Program-made: the position numbers and the translations under genes
Origin: JAVKFF01 sp040226215
GTDB taxonomy: Bacteria; Pseudomonadota; Alphaproteobacteria; DSM-16000; Inquilinaceae
Length of the DNA stretch: 64,000 nucleotides
Assembly (NCBI GenBank): GCA_040226215.1
Contig: JAVKFF010000052.1
Span: forward strand, 50,345-114,344
Direction of reading: 5' to 3'
In this document: piece by piece, positions 18,658 to 26,112 of the stretch
Position numbering within the stretch: position 1 is the first letter of the stretch
Layout: every line of letters begins with the position of its first letter
Notes under the pieces: model-generated
What the model was told of the DNA's origin: nothing
Seen by the model: only the letters and a program-made list of their open reading frames with translations
The model's database searches: none

Positions 18658-18733
18658 ACCGGCCGACGGCAGGCACATCGCGGCGCCGCTACACGGGGCT
18701 GCGGAGCGACCGTTTCAGCTAAGGATTGATGCC

Positions 18734-19231
18734 ATGACCAGCAATACCTCTCCCGCCAACACCGATGAAGGCGTCCGCATCGAGGAGCAGGCGGGCGCCG
18801 ACGGGACGGCGGCCACGATGACGATCCGGGCCTTCGACTACGAGAAGCCGGCGGACGCGCAGACCAGCAAATCCATCGTGCTCCTGGGCCGGTCCGACAT
18901 CATGCGGGCAGCCGTCCAGGTAGTCCGGGAAGGCGGGGAGAACAATCTCCATGCCCATGCCGGCATGGACATCTTCTACATGGTGCTTGCCGGCAAGGTG
19001 CGGTTCTACGGCATGGGGGATGCCGTGCTCGGCGAGTTCGGGCCGCAGGAAGGCCTGCTGATACCCCGCAACGGCGCCTACTGGTTCGAGAGCATCGGCG
19101 ATACCGACCTGGAACTGCTTCAGGTCGCCGCCTTCGACCGCGGTGTGGAGAACAAGCGGATCGATCACCAGCCGAGAGGGCGGGAGATCGAGCGCGTCAA
19201 GCAGTTCAGCGCCATCGTGAAGTCCGGCTGA
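18734..19231 (+). CDS. Cupin-domain protein
   Basis: A 165-residue single-domain cupin. The first cupin motif is NNLHAHAGMDIFYMVLAGKV (two His, about residues 73-92), and the second follows GEFGPQEGLLIPRNGAYWFES. The second-motif His is not obvious, so metal binding may be incomplete. AAGGA at 18721-18725 is 8 nt before the ATG. It ends the long co-directional block starting at 10598 and is followed by a hairpin. Roles for such cupins range from isomerase and dioxygenase to small-molecule binding; no specific function can be given. Confidence 0.8.
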   Translation: MTSNTSPANTDEGVRIEEQAGADGTAATMTIRAFDYEKPADAQTSKSIVLLGRSDIMRAAVQVVREGGENNLHAHAGMDIFYMVLAGKVRFYGMGDAVLGEFGPQEGLLIPRNGAYWFESIGDTDLELLQVAAFDRGVENKRIDHQPRGREIERVKQFSAIVKSG

Positions 19232-19283
19232 CGAGCCGGGCGAGGACCGCACTTCCATTAGCCGGACGCCGGGACGTGGTGCG

Positions 19284-19303
19284 CCGGGCAGTGGCATGCC
19301 CGG
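19284..19303 (+). terminator. Hairpin after the cupin gene
   Basis: CCGGGCA (19284-19290) and TGCCCGG (19297-19303) form a perfect stem with a 6-nt loop. It sits in the 202-bp gap between the cupin gene and the next operon, just before the operator region, so it plausibly separates the two transcription units. No clear T-tract. Confidence 0.45.
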
Positions 19304-19333
19304 GTCCGACAAGGGTATGGCCACATTGATCTG

Positions 19334-19355
19334 GTTGATATACTGTTAATACAAC
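19334..19355 (+). promoter_or_regulatory. Candidate GntR operator overlapping a -10 box, upstream of the ABC operon
   Basis: A 22-bp imperfect palindrome with GTTG at the left end, CAAC at the right end and TA steps symmetrically inside. It contains TATACT (19339-19344), a good -10 hexamer. The stretch 19336-19354 matches TGATnTAnnnTTAATACAA, which recurs at 23774-23792. The nearby GntR/HutC gene (24933) is the obvious candidate binder. Confidence 0.45.
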
Positions 19356-19433
19356 CCAGACCACGAGCTCCGACCAGGAGCCGCAAGGGTCGGCATCCCG
19401 ACAGGAAAGTCCACCACAGAGGAGGCCCGGATC

Positions 19434-20540
19434 ATGACTTCACCGATCGACCTGACGACGTCGCGGCGCAGCCTGATGAAGGCGGCCGGCACCCTTGGCA
19501 GCGTCGCTGCCGTCCAGGGCGTCGCCACGACCCTTCTGCTCAGTCCGATGAACCGGGCGCTGGCCCAGACCCGCGAAGTGCAGACCATGCGCTCCACGGC
19601 GAAGTCGTGGCTTTGGGCTGGCGAGGACTTCGCCGCGGGCGGCGGGTTCTTCGAGGAGGTCGGCCTGAACGTGGTGTCGAACGCCTCGGGCCGCGGCGTC
19701 AATGTCAACGCACTGATCGGCGGCGCGGTCGACATCGTGCTCGGCGCGCCGGGACAGACCATGCGCGCCCAGGCCCAGGGTCAGCCGATCAAGATCATCG
19801 CCGGCACGGTCAACAAATACGCCAGCAACATCGTCGTCAATGCCGAGATCCTGGCCGAACGCGGCGTGGACGAGAGCTCGCCGGTCGAGGAGAAGATCGA
19901 GGCGATGCGCGGGCTCCGGCTCGGCACCACTGGCCCCGGCGCGGCGCCTGACAACCTGTTCCGCTACCTGTTCGACCGGGTCGGCATCGATCCCGACGCC
20001 GATGTCGAACTGGTCAGCGTACAGGGCGGCGGCTCCGGCATGCTGGCCGGCATGGAGCGCGGCACCATCGACGGCTTCTGCCTGTCATCGCCGACCTCCG
20101 ACGTCGCCGTGCAGCAGTTCGGCGCCGCCTATCTCTTCAACATGGCGACGAACCCGCCGGAGGAGCTCGAGGACTATCTCTATATCGTCGCGCAGGTGAG
20201 CGACGAGACGATCGCCGAACGCCGCGAGCTGGTCTTCGACTATTGTCGCGGCACCGCGCTGGCGCTGCGGGCGATCCATCAGGAGCCGGAGACCTTCCGG
20301 GCCTGGGCGATGGAGTGGTTCGAGGGTCTCGATCCCGAACTGTTCGATACGGCCTTCGCCACCAACAGCCAGATCTACATGCCCAACCCGATCCCGACCG
20401 AGCGCCATTTCGAGCTCAACAAGACCTTCGTGAATCAGGGCTTCGCGACGCTGGGCGAGGATCCGCTGCCCGACGATTTCGGCTTCCTGGACGCCTACGA
20501 CCCGTCGATCGCCGAGGAGGCGACCGCGGCGATCGAGTAG
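19434..20540 (+). CDS. ABC transporter solute-binding protein, NMT1/nitrate-taurine type, Tat-exported
   Basis: A 368-residue binding protein with a twin-arginine signal: SRRSLMK at residues about 10-16, then a hydrophobic stretch ending NRALAQ. The mature part has the NMT1-like pattern, an early GGFFEEVGLNV and then GGAVDIVLGAPGQTM, which describes presence of a low-molecular-weight ligand channel. Tat export implies folding before export. It starts the ABC operon with the ATPase and permease genes that follow. The ligand is likely an aromatic, sulfonate or pyrimidine-like compound, but it cannot be read from sequence. Confidence 0.9.
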   Translation: MTSPIDLTTSRRSLMKAAGTLGSVAAVQGVATTLLLSPMNRALAQTREVQTMRSTAKSWLWAGEDFAAGGGFFEEVGLNVVSNASGRGVNVNALIGGAVDIVLGAPGQTMRAQAQGQPIKIIAGTVNKYASNIVVNAEILAERGVDESSPVEEKIEAMRGLRLGTTGPGAAPDNLFRYLFDRVGIDPDADVELVSVQGGGSGMLAGMERGTIDGFCLSSPTSDVAVQQFGAAYLFNMATNPPEELEDYLYIVAQVSDETIAERRELVFDYCRGTALALRAIHQEPETFRAWAMEWFEGLDPELFDTAFATNSQIYMPNPIPTERHFELNKTFVNQGFATLGEDPLPDDFGFLDAYDPSIAEEATAAIE

Positions 20541-20554
20541 CCGCCACAAGGGAC

Positions 20555-20581
20555 GCCGGGCGGGAAGCGCTCCCGCCCGGC
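20555..20581 (+). terminator. Intercistronic hairpin after the NMT1-type gene
   Basis: GCCGGGCGGGA (20555-20565) pairs perfectly with TCCCGCCCGGC (20571-20581) around a 5-nt loop, a very stable structure. It lies in the 89-bp gap between the binding-protein and ATPase genes, with no T-tract. Confidence 0.65.
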
Positions 20582-20629
20582 ATGCCGGCCTCGATCGGGG
20601 GCTGCATCGTCGGGATGTCGGGAGAAGCG

Positions 20630-21406
20630 ATGTCGATTGTCGTGGACCAGGTGGTCAAGCGCTTCGTCAGCCGTGGCCGCGAAGTGCTCGCCCTGGAGAA
20701 TGTCGACCTGGAGATCGAGGACGGCGAGTTCGTCGCCTTCGTCGGCCCGTCTGGATGCGGCAAGTCCACGCTGCTGAACATGTTCGCCGGCATCCTCGCC
20801 CCCAATTCCGGCACCATCCTGCACGACGGCCGGGCGATCGAGGGCATCAACCGCCGGGTCGGCTACATGACGCAGGCCGACAGCCTGCTGCCGTGGCGCA
20901 CGGTGCTGCGCAATGTCCAGCTGCCGCTCGAGCTCCAGGGCGTCAGCCGGCGCGAGGCCCGGTCGCGCGCCCGGGCGCAGCTGGAGAAGGTCCAGCTCGC
21001 CGGTTTCGCGGACCATTTCCCGATCGAGCTGTCCGGTGGCATGCGCAAGCGCGTCGCCATCGCCCAGGTGCTGGTCTACGATCCGGGCACGCTGCTGATG
21101 GACGAACCGCTGGGCGCGCTCGACGCACAGCTCAAGGTGATTATGCAGGCGGAGCTGATGCGGATCTGGGAGGAGACCGGCAAGACCGTGGTCTTCGTCA
21201 CCCACGATCTGGTCGAGGCGATCACGCTGGCGCAGCGCGTCGTCGTGTTCTCCGGCCGGCCGGGCCGGATCAAACACATCGCCCGCATCGAGATTCCGCA
21301 GCCGCGCGATGTGTTCAAGGTCCGCTTCCAGCCGGAGTTCCAGCACTATTACGAGACGCTTTGGGCCGAACTGGCACCGGAGATCTCCAAGGGAGAGGCC
21401 GTATGA
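20630..21406 (+). CDS. ABC transporter ATP-binding protein, SsuB/TauB/NrtD type
   Basis: A 258-residue ATPase: Walker A GPSGCGKST, Q-loop in GYMTQADSLLPWRTV, signature LSGGMRKR, Walker B LLMDEPLGALD and VTHD. The Q-loop with LPWRTV is typical of the nitrate/taurine/sulfonate class and agrees with the adjacent binding protein. ATG 20630 is chosen because GGGAG lies at 20620-20624; an in-frame ATG at 20615 has no ribosome site. The permease start overlaps its stop codon (ATGA at 21403). Confidence 0.92.
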   Translation: MSIVVDQVVKRFVSRGREVLALENVDLEIEDGEFVAFVGPSGCGKSTLLNMFAGILAPNSGTILHDGRAIEGINRRVGYMTQADSLLPWRTVLRNVQLPLELQGVSRREARSRARAQLEKVQLAGFADHFPIELSGGMRKRVAIAQVLVYDPGTLLMDEPLGALDAQLKVIMQAELMRIWEETGKTVVFVTHDLVEAITLAQRVVVFSGRPGRIKHIARIEIPQPRDVFKVRFQPEFQHYYETLWAELAPEISKGEAV

Positions 21407-22245
21407 CCGACGCGCGCACCTCCGTCTTCGAGGCGGGCGAGGGCGGCCCCGTCGAACGCTCCCACGCCGTCATGGCCGTCGAGGCCGCGGAGATCCGCAA
21501 GCGTCGCGTCCGCCGCGTGCTGCAACTGGTCGTCGGTATCGCGCTTCTGGGCTTCTGGCAACTTGCCTCGGGCACGCTCGTCGATCCCTTTTTCATCTCC
21601 TCACCGGTCGCCGTGGCGCGCGAACTGGGCGAATGGATCGTCGACGGCACCTTGTGGCGGCATCTGTCGATCACGCTCTACGCCATGATCTGGGGCTTCA
21701 CGCTGGGGTCGATCATCGGCTTCGGGCTCGGCTTCCTGTTCGGCCGGTCGGAGACGGTGGCGGCGATCTTCGATCCCTACATCACCGCGCTCTACTGCAT
21801 CCCCAAGATCGCGCTCGCGCCGCTGTTCATCATGTGGTTCGGCATCGGCATCGAGTCGAAGATCGCGATGAGCGCGACGATCGTCTTCTTCCTGGTGTTC
21901 CTCAACACCTATTCAGGCGTGCGCGACGTCTCGCCGATCTACATCCATGCCACGCGGATCATGGGCGCCTCGCAGTTCCAGCTGCTGCGCACCGTGATCG
22001 CGCCATCGGCCGCCGCCTGGGTGCTGACCGGCCTCAAGGTCTCCGTGCCCTACTCGCTGATCGGCGTCGTGGTGGGCGAGTTCATGTCGTCCAATCGCGG
22101 CATCGGCTTCCTGATCGCCCAGGCCTCGGGACTGTTCAATACCGCTGCCGTGTTCTCCGGGCTCGTCATCCTCGCCCTGGTCGGAGCCGGCATGAACGCC
22201 GCGCTCAAGCGGATCGAGAAGCACCTGTTGCGCTGGCGAGGATAG
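21403..22245 (+). CDS. ABC transporter permease, SsuC/TauC type
   Basis: A 280-residue permease with six helices after a long cytoplasmic N-terminus. The EAA coupling segment is ATRIMGASQFQLLRTVIAPSA (residues about 185-205), and the fixed TM-loop TALYCIPKIALAPLFIMWFG is characteristic of the taurine/nitrate family. It overlaps the ATPase gene by four bases. It completes a three-gene importer and is convergent with the downstream decarboxylase-like gene, 33 bp away. Confidence 0.92.
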   Translation: MTDARTSVFEAGEGGPVERSHAVMAVEAAEIRKRRVRRVLQLVVGIALLGFWQLASGTLVDPFFISSPVAVARELGEWIVDGTLWRHLSITLYAMIWGFTLGSIIGFGLGFLFGRSETVAAIFDPYITALYCIPKIALAPLFIMWFGIGIESKIAMSATIVFFLVFLNTYSGVRDVSPIYIHATRIMGASQFQLLRTVIAPSAAAWVLTGLKVSVPYSLIGVVVGEFMSSNRGIGFLIAQASGLFNTAAVFSGLVILALVGAGMNAALKRIEKHLLRWRG

Positions 22246-22278
22246 GCAGGCTCGACTCGCCCGGGCCGGGCGCCTCGA

Positions 22279-22950
22279 TCAGTAGGGCGACGGGATGCCG
22301 CCTGCCTCCGCCGCGTCCGCCCAGCACTGTACGGCGTCGATCAGCGTCGGGCCGCCGCAAGGCAGCAAGAGATAGCTCAACCCCTCGGCCAGTGCTTCCG
22401 GCGTGACACCGGCGGCGAAGGCGCGCGGCAGATGCACGCGCATGCCGTCATGCGTCCGCCGGGCAGCGTGGCAGACCAGGGCCAGGATTTCCGCCAGCGC
22501 CGGGTCGAGACCACCGCGGGCCGTCTCGAACAGCTTGAGATAGCGAGGCGATGCCTGTGCGTCGGGGATCCAGCGCTGCCAGTGCGTCGGTCCGAACCGC
22601 ATGGCCGGATAGGCCTCGACCGCGGCGGCGATGGCGGCGGCGTCGGCCAGCGCGGCGGCGTCCAGACCGGCGGCCTCGGCCCGGCGCATGTGGATCGTCC
22701 CCTGCTCCTCCCGAGAGGCGACCAGTAGCGCGGTCCAGATCAGTTCGCGCTCCCTCGTGGAGACGACGCGCGGCGCCAGGGTGAGCGCGGTATAGAAGCG
22801 GTCGTACTCGTGCAGAAGCTCGGCCGCGTGGCGGGCCAGCATGCGATGGTAGGGCAGGCGGTATCCGCGCTTGGCCTCGACCTCGACCAGAACGCGCCCG
22901 CCGACGAGCGCGCCGTCGCCCTCCGGCTTCTCCTCTCCGGTGCCGCTCAT
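22279..22950 (-). CDS. Carboxymuconolactone decarboxylase-like protein B
   Basis: A 223-residue all-helical protein of the CMD/AhpD fold, apparently two tandem CMD halves. The first half holds REEQGTIHMRRAEAAGL (about residues 80-96); the second holds THDGMRVHLPRAFAAGVTPE. The AhpD peroxidatic CxxC is absent, so a hydroperoxidase role is unlikely. It is a clear paralogue of the upstream gene: both share KRGY.LP.H near the N-terminus and ALTL.PR in the first helix pair. Its ATG overlaps the upstream stop (ATGA), so the two products are made together and may form one complex. Confidence 0.75.
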   Translation of the reverse strand: MSGTGEEKPEGDGALVGGRVLVEVEAKRGYRLPYHRMLARHAAELLHEYDRFYTALTLAPRVVSTRERELIWTALLVASREEQGTIHMRRAEAAGLDAAALADAAAIAAAVEAYPAMRFGPTHWQRWIPDAQASPRYLKLFETARGGLDPALAEILALVCHAARRTHDGMRVHLPRAFAAGVTPEALAEGLSYLLLPCGGPTLIDAVQCWADAAEAGGIPSPY

Positions 22951-23747
22951 CGGTCATGCCCGCCCGTCGCCTCGTCATAGCCGCCCTGGCCCTCGATCAT
23001 CGCCCAGGCGCGGAAGGGCGGGCTGGCATCGACCTTGCCGTCGCGGATCAGCTGCATCCACTCCGCGCAGGCGTCGACGAAGACGGGCACGCTGCCGGGG
23101 AACATGGTCAGCGATATGGCCTCCGCGAGTTCCAGTTCTGACGCGCCGGCCGCGTAGGCGCCCTCGACATGCCAGGCAAAGGCCGGCCACTGCCGGAGGC
23201 AGGCGTGGATGGCGGCCATCGTCATCTCCACGAGGTCAGCCTCGAGTGCGCCGTCGGACAGGAGCGCCTTCAGCGCGTCGCGATAGGCGCGACGGGTCTC
23301 GTAGGCCGGCAGGTGCCGGCCCCAGTGATCGCCGGCGAAGCTGAAGGCCGGTACGGCGCGGGCGAATCCGGTCAGCCGCACCGCCAGCTCGATCTCCGCG
23401 TCGGTGCCGCCGCCATTGCGAAATTTCGGGATGTGATGGGTTGCGATCGCCTCGTCCATGGCGATCAGGATGCCCAGCCAGACGAATTCCTTGCGGCGCT
23501 CGTCGAGATGGCGCGGGCGCAGGGTGAGGGCCGTGTAGGCGGCATCATAGGCCGTCAGAAGCTCCGGATCGGCGACTGCCAGCAATCCGTGATGGGGCAG
23601 GAGATAGCCCCGCTTCTCGCGCACGGCGGCCAGCCGCTCCTCGGCACCGGCCAGGAGGTCGTCCGGTCCTTGCCGGCTGTCGGGAGATGGTGATCGCACG
23701 GGCGTTTCGGACAAGGAACCTTCCCTTTTCTCCCGGGCGCGCATCAT
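22947..23747 (-). CDS. Carboxymuconolactone decarboxylase-like protein A
   Basis: A 266-residue paralogue of the downstream gene, with an extra polar N-terminal leader of about 30 residues. KRGYLLPHHGLLA opens the conserved part. The first half carries the DEAIATHH segment and the second AFAWHVEGAYAAGASELELAEAI. No CxxC. CMD-fold proteins include decarboxylases and lactone-processing enzymes; the substrate is unknown. The ATG pair at 23747/23744 is preceded only by a weak Shine-Dalgarno, so the start could lie further in. It is divergent from the short-chain dehydrogenase gene, across a motif shared with the ABC operon promoter. Confidence 0.75.
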   Translation of the reverse strand: MMRAREKREGSLSETPVRSPSPDSRQGPDDLLAGAEERLAAVREKRGYLLPHHGLLAVADPELLTAYDAAYTALTLRPRHLDERRKEFVWLGILIAMDEAIATHHIPKFRNGGGTDAEIELAVRLTGFARAVPAFSFAGDHWGRHLPAYETRRAYRDALKALLSDGALEADLVEMTMAAIHACLRQWPAFAWHVEGAYAAGASELELAEAISLTMFPGSVPVFVDACAEWMQLIRDGKVDASPPFRAWAMIEGQGGYDEATGGHDR

Positions 23748-23773
23748 TGCCTGCCCAAGGTTAGATGTTATAG

Positions 23774-23792
23774 TGATCTATCTTTAATACAA
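23774..23792 (+). promoter_or_regulatory. Second copy of the TGATnTAnnnTTAATACAA motif
   Basis: In the 203-bp divergent region between the CMD-like gene pair and the dehydrogenase gene, 23774-23792 matches 19336-19354 at every fixed position of TGATnTAnnnTTAATACAA. The stretch is AT-rich in otherwise GC-rich DNA. TATAAC on the minus strand just left of it could be a -10 box for the CMD-like pair. Confidence 0.45.
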
Positions 23793-23950
23793 TTGATCCA
23801 CTGGACACCAGAGCGCAGGGACGGCCCGATGGCTCGGCGAGACGGGGGAGAGGCGCGACGAGCCCCGAACAGGCGCCGAGAACGCCGCCTCGACGAGGCC
23901 GGCCGGGCGCGTGACGATGGATCTCTGACGGCCGGGGCGCGTCCGGCGGT

Positions 23951-24721
23951 ATGCCGATGACCGGCGAGCATGCGGGAAAGCGGCTGCTGATCACGGGCGC
24001 CGCCTCGGGCATTGGCCGCGCGACGGCGGTGCTGGCGATGGCCAGGGGTGCGCGGGTCACCGCCCTGGTGCGGGACGCGGACGAGGCGGCCGCCACGGCC
24101 GCCGACCTGCCCGATCTGCCGGCGGATCGGGTGGTGGCCTGCGATCTCGCCGATGCCGGTAAGACCGCGTCGATCCTGGCCCAGGCGATCGCTGCGGAGG
24201 GCGGCATCGACGGACTGGCGCATTGCGCGGGCATCTACGACCACCGGGCGGCGCTGGAGACGGATATCGGCGACTGGAACCGGATGATCGCGGTGAACCT
24301 GACCGCTGGTTTCGTGCTGGCCCGCGCGGCGGCTGCGGCGATGGTCGAGGCGGGGGCCGAGGCGGGGGCCGGCTCCATCGTGCTGGTTTCCAGCCAGATC
24401 GGCCTGGTCGGGCATCCGCGGGCCGCTGCCTATGCCGCGGCGAAGTCGGGCGTCAACGGGCTGGTGCGTGCCCTGGCGATCGAACTCGCGCCGCGTGGCG
24501 TGCGGGCCAACGCCGTCGCGCCGGGACCCATCGCCACACCCATGACCGCCATCGCGCGCGACGACCCAATGCGGCGCGAAGCCCTGATCGCGGGCGTGCC
24601 GCTCGGACGCTTTGGCGAAAGCGCGGAAGTGGCCGAGGCGATCCTTTTCCTGCTCGGCGACCGGGCGTCCTTCATCACCGGCCACGTGCTGTGCGTCGAC
24701 GGCGGCTACACTGCCCGATGA
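23951..24721 (+). CDS. Short-chain dehydrogenase/reductase
   Basis: A 256-residue classical SDR: cofactor motif TGAASGIG (residues about 16-23), NNAG-equivalent region AHCAGIY, catalytic Ser in VLVSSQIG and YAAAK (about 165). The Asp in ACDLAD fits the usual adenine-pocket position. The C-terminus ends with GHVLCVDGGYTAR, as in FabG-like enzymes. The substrate is probably an alcohol or ketone in the pathway served by the ABC importer. A tandem 12-bp duplication lies inside the gene, just before the active-site Ser. Confidence 0.9.
   Translation: MPMTGEHAGKRLLITGAASGIGRATAVLAMARGARVTALVRDADEAAATAADLPDLPADRVVACDLADAGKTASILAQAIAAEGGIDGLAHCAGIYDHRAALETDIGDWNRMIAVNLTAGFVLARAAAAAMVEAGAEAGAGSIVLVSSQIGLVGHPRAAAYAAAKSGVNGLVRALAIELAPRGVRANAVAPGPIATPMTAIARDDPMRREALIAGVPLGRFGESAEVAEAILFLLGDRASFITGHVLCVDGGYTAR
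24347..24370 (+). repeat. Tandem 12-bp duplication in the SDR gene
   Basis: GAGGCGGGGGCC occurs twice back to back (24347-24358, 24359-24370) and adds EAGAEAGA in the loop before the catalytic serine strand. The frame is kept. Confidence 0.8.
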
Positions 24722-24932
24722 GCGCGGTCGCCCACGCCCCGGGCCGGATGATGGCGGGTTGGAGCGCCGGTGGCGCCGCACCTTGCGCGTCGCGACGGTT
24801 GCACCTATCAACCCTCGAACGCGCCCACACCGAGCGGCCGTTTCCGCGCAGGGAATCGGCGATGACGTTCTGGCATGACGCCGCCATGGCCGGTCTCCCG
24901 GTCGGGCGCGCCGGCGGAAAGCGACCGGACAG

Positions 24933-25730
24933 ATGACGACGAGCGACAGCCGCGCCGACCTGATGCCCAATACCGCCTCGCCGCTGCCGCTCTACCATCA
25001 GATGTACATGGTGCTGCGCGAACAGATCCTGGAAGGGGCGTTCGACGCGCAATCGCCGATGCCGAGCGAAAACGAACTCGCCCGGTCGTTCAAGGTCTCG
25101 CGGATCACGGTGCGCCGCGCCCTCGAGAAGCTCGAGCGGGAGGGGATGATCCGGCGGCGGCGCGGACTGGGGACGTTCCCCATCCAGCGCGCGGCACGGC
25201 CGGCGGAACTCAGAACCAGCATCACCGGATTGCTGGAGAACCTGCTGGCGATGGGCTTGTCCACCGAGGTCCAGCTGATCGATTTCCGCTATGTCGGCGC
25301 CTCGGAGGACGTGGCCGCGAAGCTGGCCCTGCCGATGGGCTCGACGGTGCAGAAAGCGGTCCGCGTGCGCAAGATCAAGGGCCAGCCGATGTCGCATCTG
25401 ACGACGTGGATTCCCGAAGACATCGGCCGGAAATACGCACCGGACGACCTCGCGGCGGAGCCCCTGCTGGTGCTGCTGGAGAACGTCGGCATCAAGGTGT
25501 CCTCGGCCGATCAGACGATCACCGCGCGCCTGGCCGACGCGACGGTCGCCGGCCTGCTGGACGTGCCGGTCGGCTCGCCGCTGCTGGCGGTCAAGCGTGT
25601 GGTGTTCGACCAGGACGATCGGCCGGTCGAGTACATCCAAGCGCTCTACCGCCCTGACGTCTACGAGTACCGTCTGACCATGTCGCGCAAGACCAGCGAT
25701 GAGTCGTCGATCTGGCAGCCGACGGGTTGA
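24933..25730 (+). CDS. GntR-family regulator, HutC subfamily
   Basis: A 265-residue regulator. The winged helix-turn-helix (about residues 18-85) shows LPLYHQMYMVLREQI, then PSENELARSFKVSRITVRRA and the wing RRRRGLGTF. A UTRA ligand-binding domain follows (about 95-250). HutC-type regulators usually repress nearby uptake and catabolic genes and are released by a pathway intermediate. The target is probably the shared motif at 19334-19355 and 23774-23792. The 211 bp upstream (24722-24932) hold no gene and no copy of that motif that I can see, so autoregulation is not evident. Confidence 0.9.
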   Translation: MTTSDSRADLMPNTASPLPLYHQMYMVLREQILEGAFDAQSPMPSENELARSFKVSRITVRRALEKLEREGMIRRRRGLGTFPIQRAARPAELRTSITGLLENLLAMGLSTEVQLIDFRYVGASEDVAAKLALPMGSTVQKAVRVRKIKGQPMSHLTTWIPEDIGRKYAPDDLAAEPLLVLLENVGIKVSSADQTITARLADATVAGLLDVPVGSPLLAVKRVVFDQDDRPVEYIQALYRPDVYEYRLTMSRKTSDESSIWQPTG

Positions 25731-25740
25731 CTGGGGCCGC

Positions 25741-25770
25741 GCCCGGACCGTGCGCCGGCGCGGACCGGGC
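25741..25770. terminator. Bidirectional hairpin between the GntR gene and the oxidase cluster
   Basis: GCCCGGACCG (25741-25750) pairs with CGGACCGGGC (25761-25770) apart from one A-A mismatch, and the 10-nt interior can pair further. It lies in the 58-bp convergent gap and can serve both strands. Confidence 0.5.
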
Positions 25771-25788
25771 CGCTGTGCCAGTCGCCGC

Positions 25789-26112
25789 TCACCGGCAGGT
25801 GGACGTCGCCACGACGGGAAACAGCGTCCAGAGCATGGCGACGAGGCCGACCCAGGCAGTCGCCTGGCTGAGGCGCCGCACGAAGCGGGAGGGTGAGCGC
25901 AGACGCGGCGCATGGAGAGCGACAAGCAGCAGGCTGCCGATCGCGACGGCGCCGAGCCAGGCCATGGCGAGCATCAGGCGCAGGAGCGGGATGCCCCAGA
26001 CGCCTGGTTCGGCCCAGCCGAAGGCGCAGGCGATCCCGTGCAGTCCGTAGACCGCGCTGAACGCCCCCAGCCAGGCCAGCGGCCCGACCACGATGCGCAG
26101 CAGATCCGTCAT
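25789..26112 (-). CDS. Small three-helix membrane protein at the end of the oxidase operon
   Basis: A 107-residue membrane protein with three predicted helices (about residues 5-28, 40-65, 82-102). Its ATG overlaps the stop codon of the fused subunit I/III gene (ATGA), so it is co-translated with the oxidase. Size, topology and position recall subunit IV (CyoD) of quinol oxidases, but I see no sequence motif that proves homology. A small oxidase subunit or assembly factor is the best guess. Confidence 0.6.
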   Translation of the reverse strand: MTDLLRIVVGPLAWLGAFSAVYGLHGIACAFGWAEPGVWGIPLLRLMLAMAWLGAVAIGSLLLVALHAPRLRSPSRFVRRLSQATAWVGLVAMLWTLFPVVATSTCR

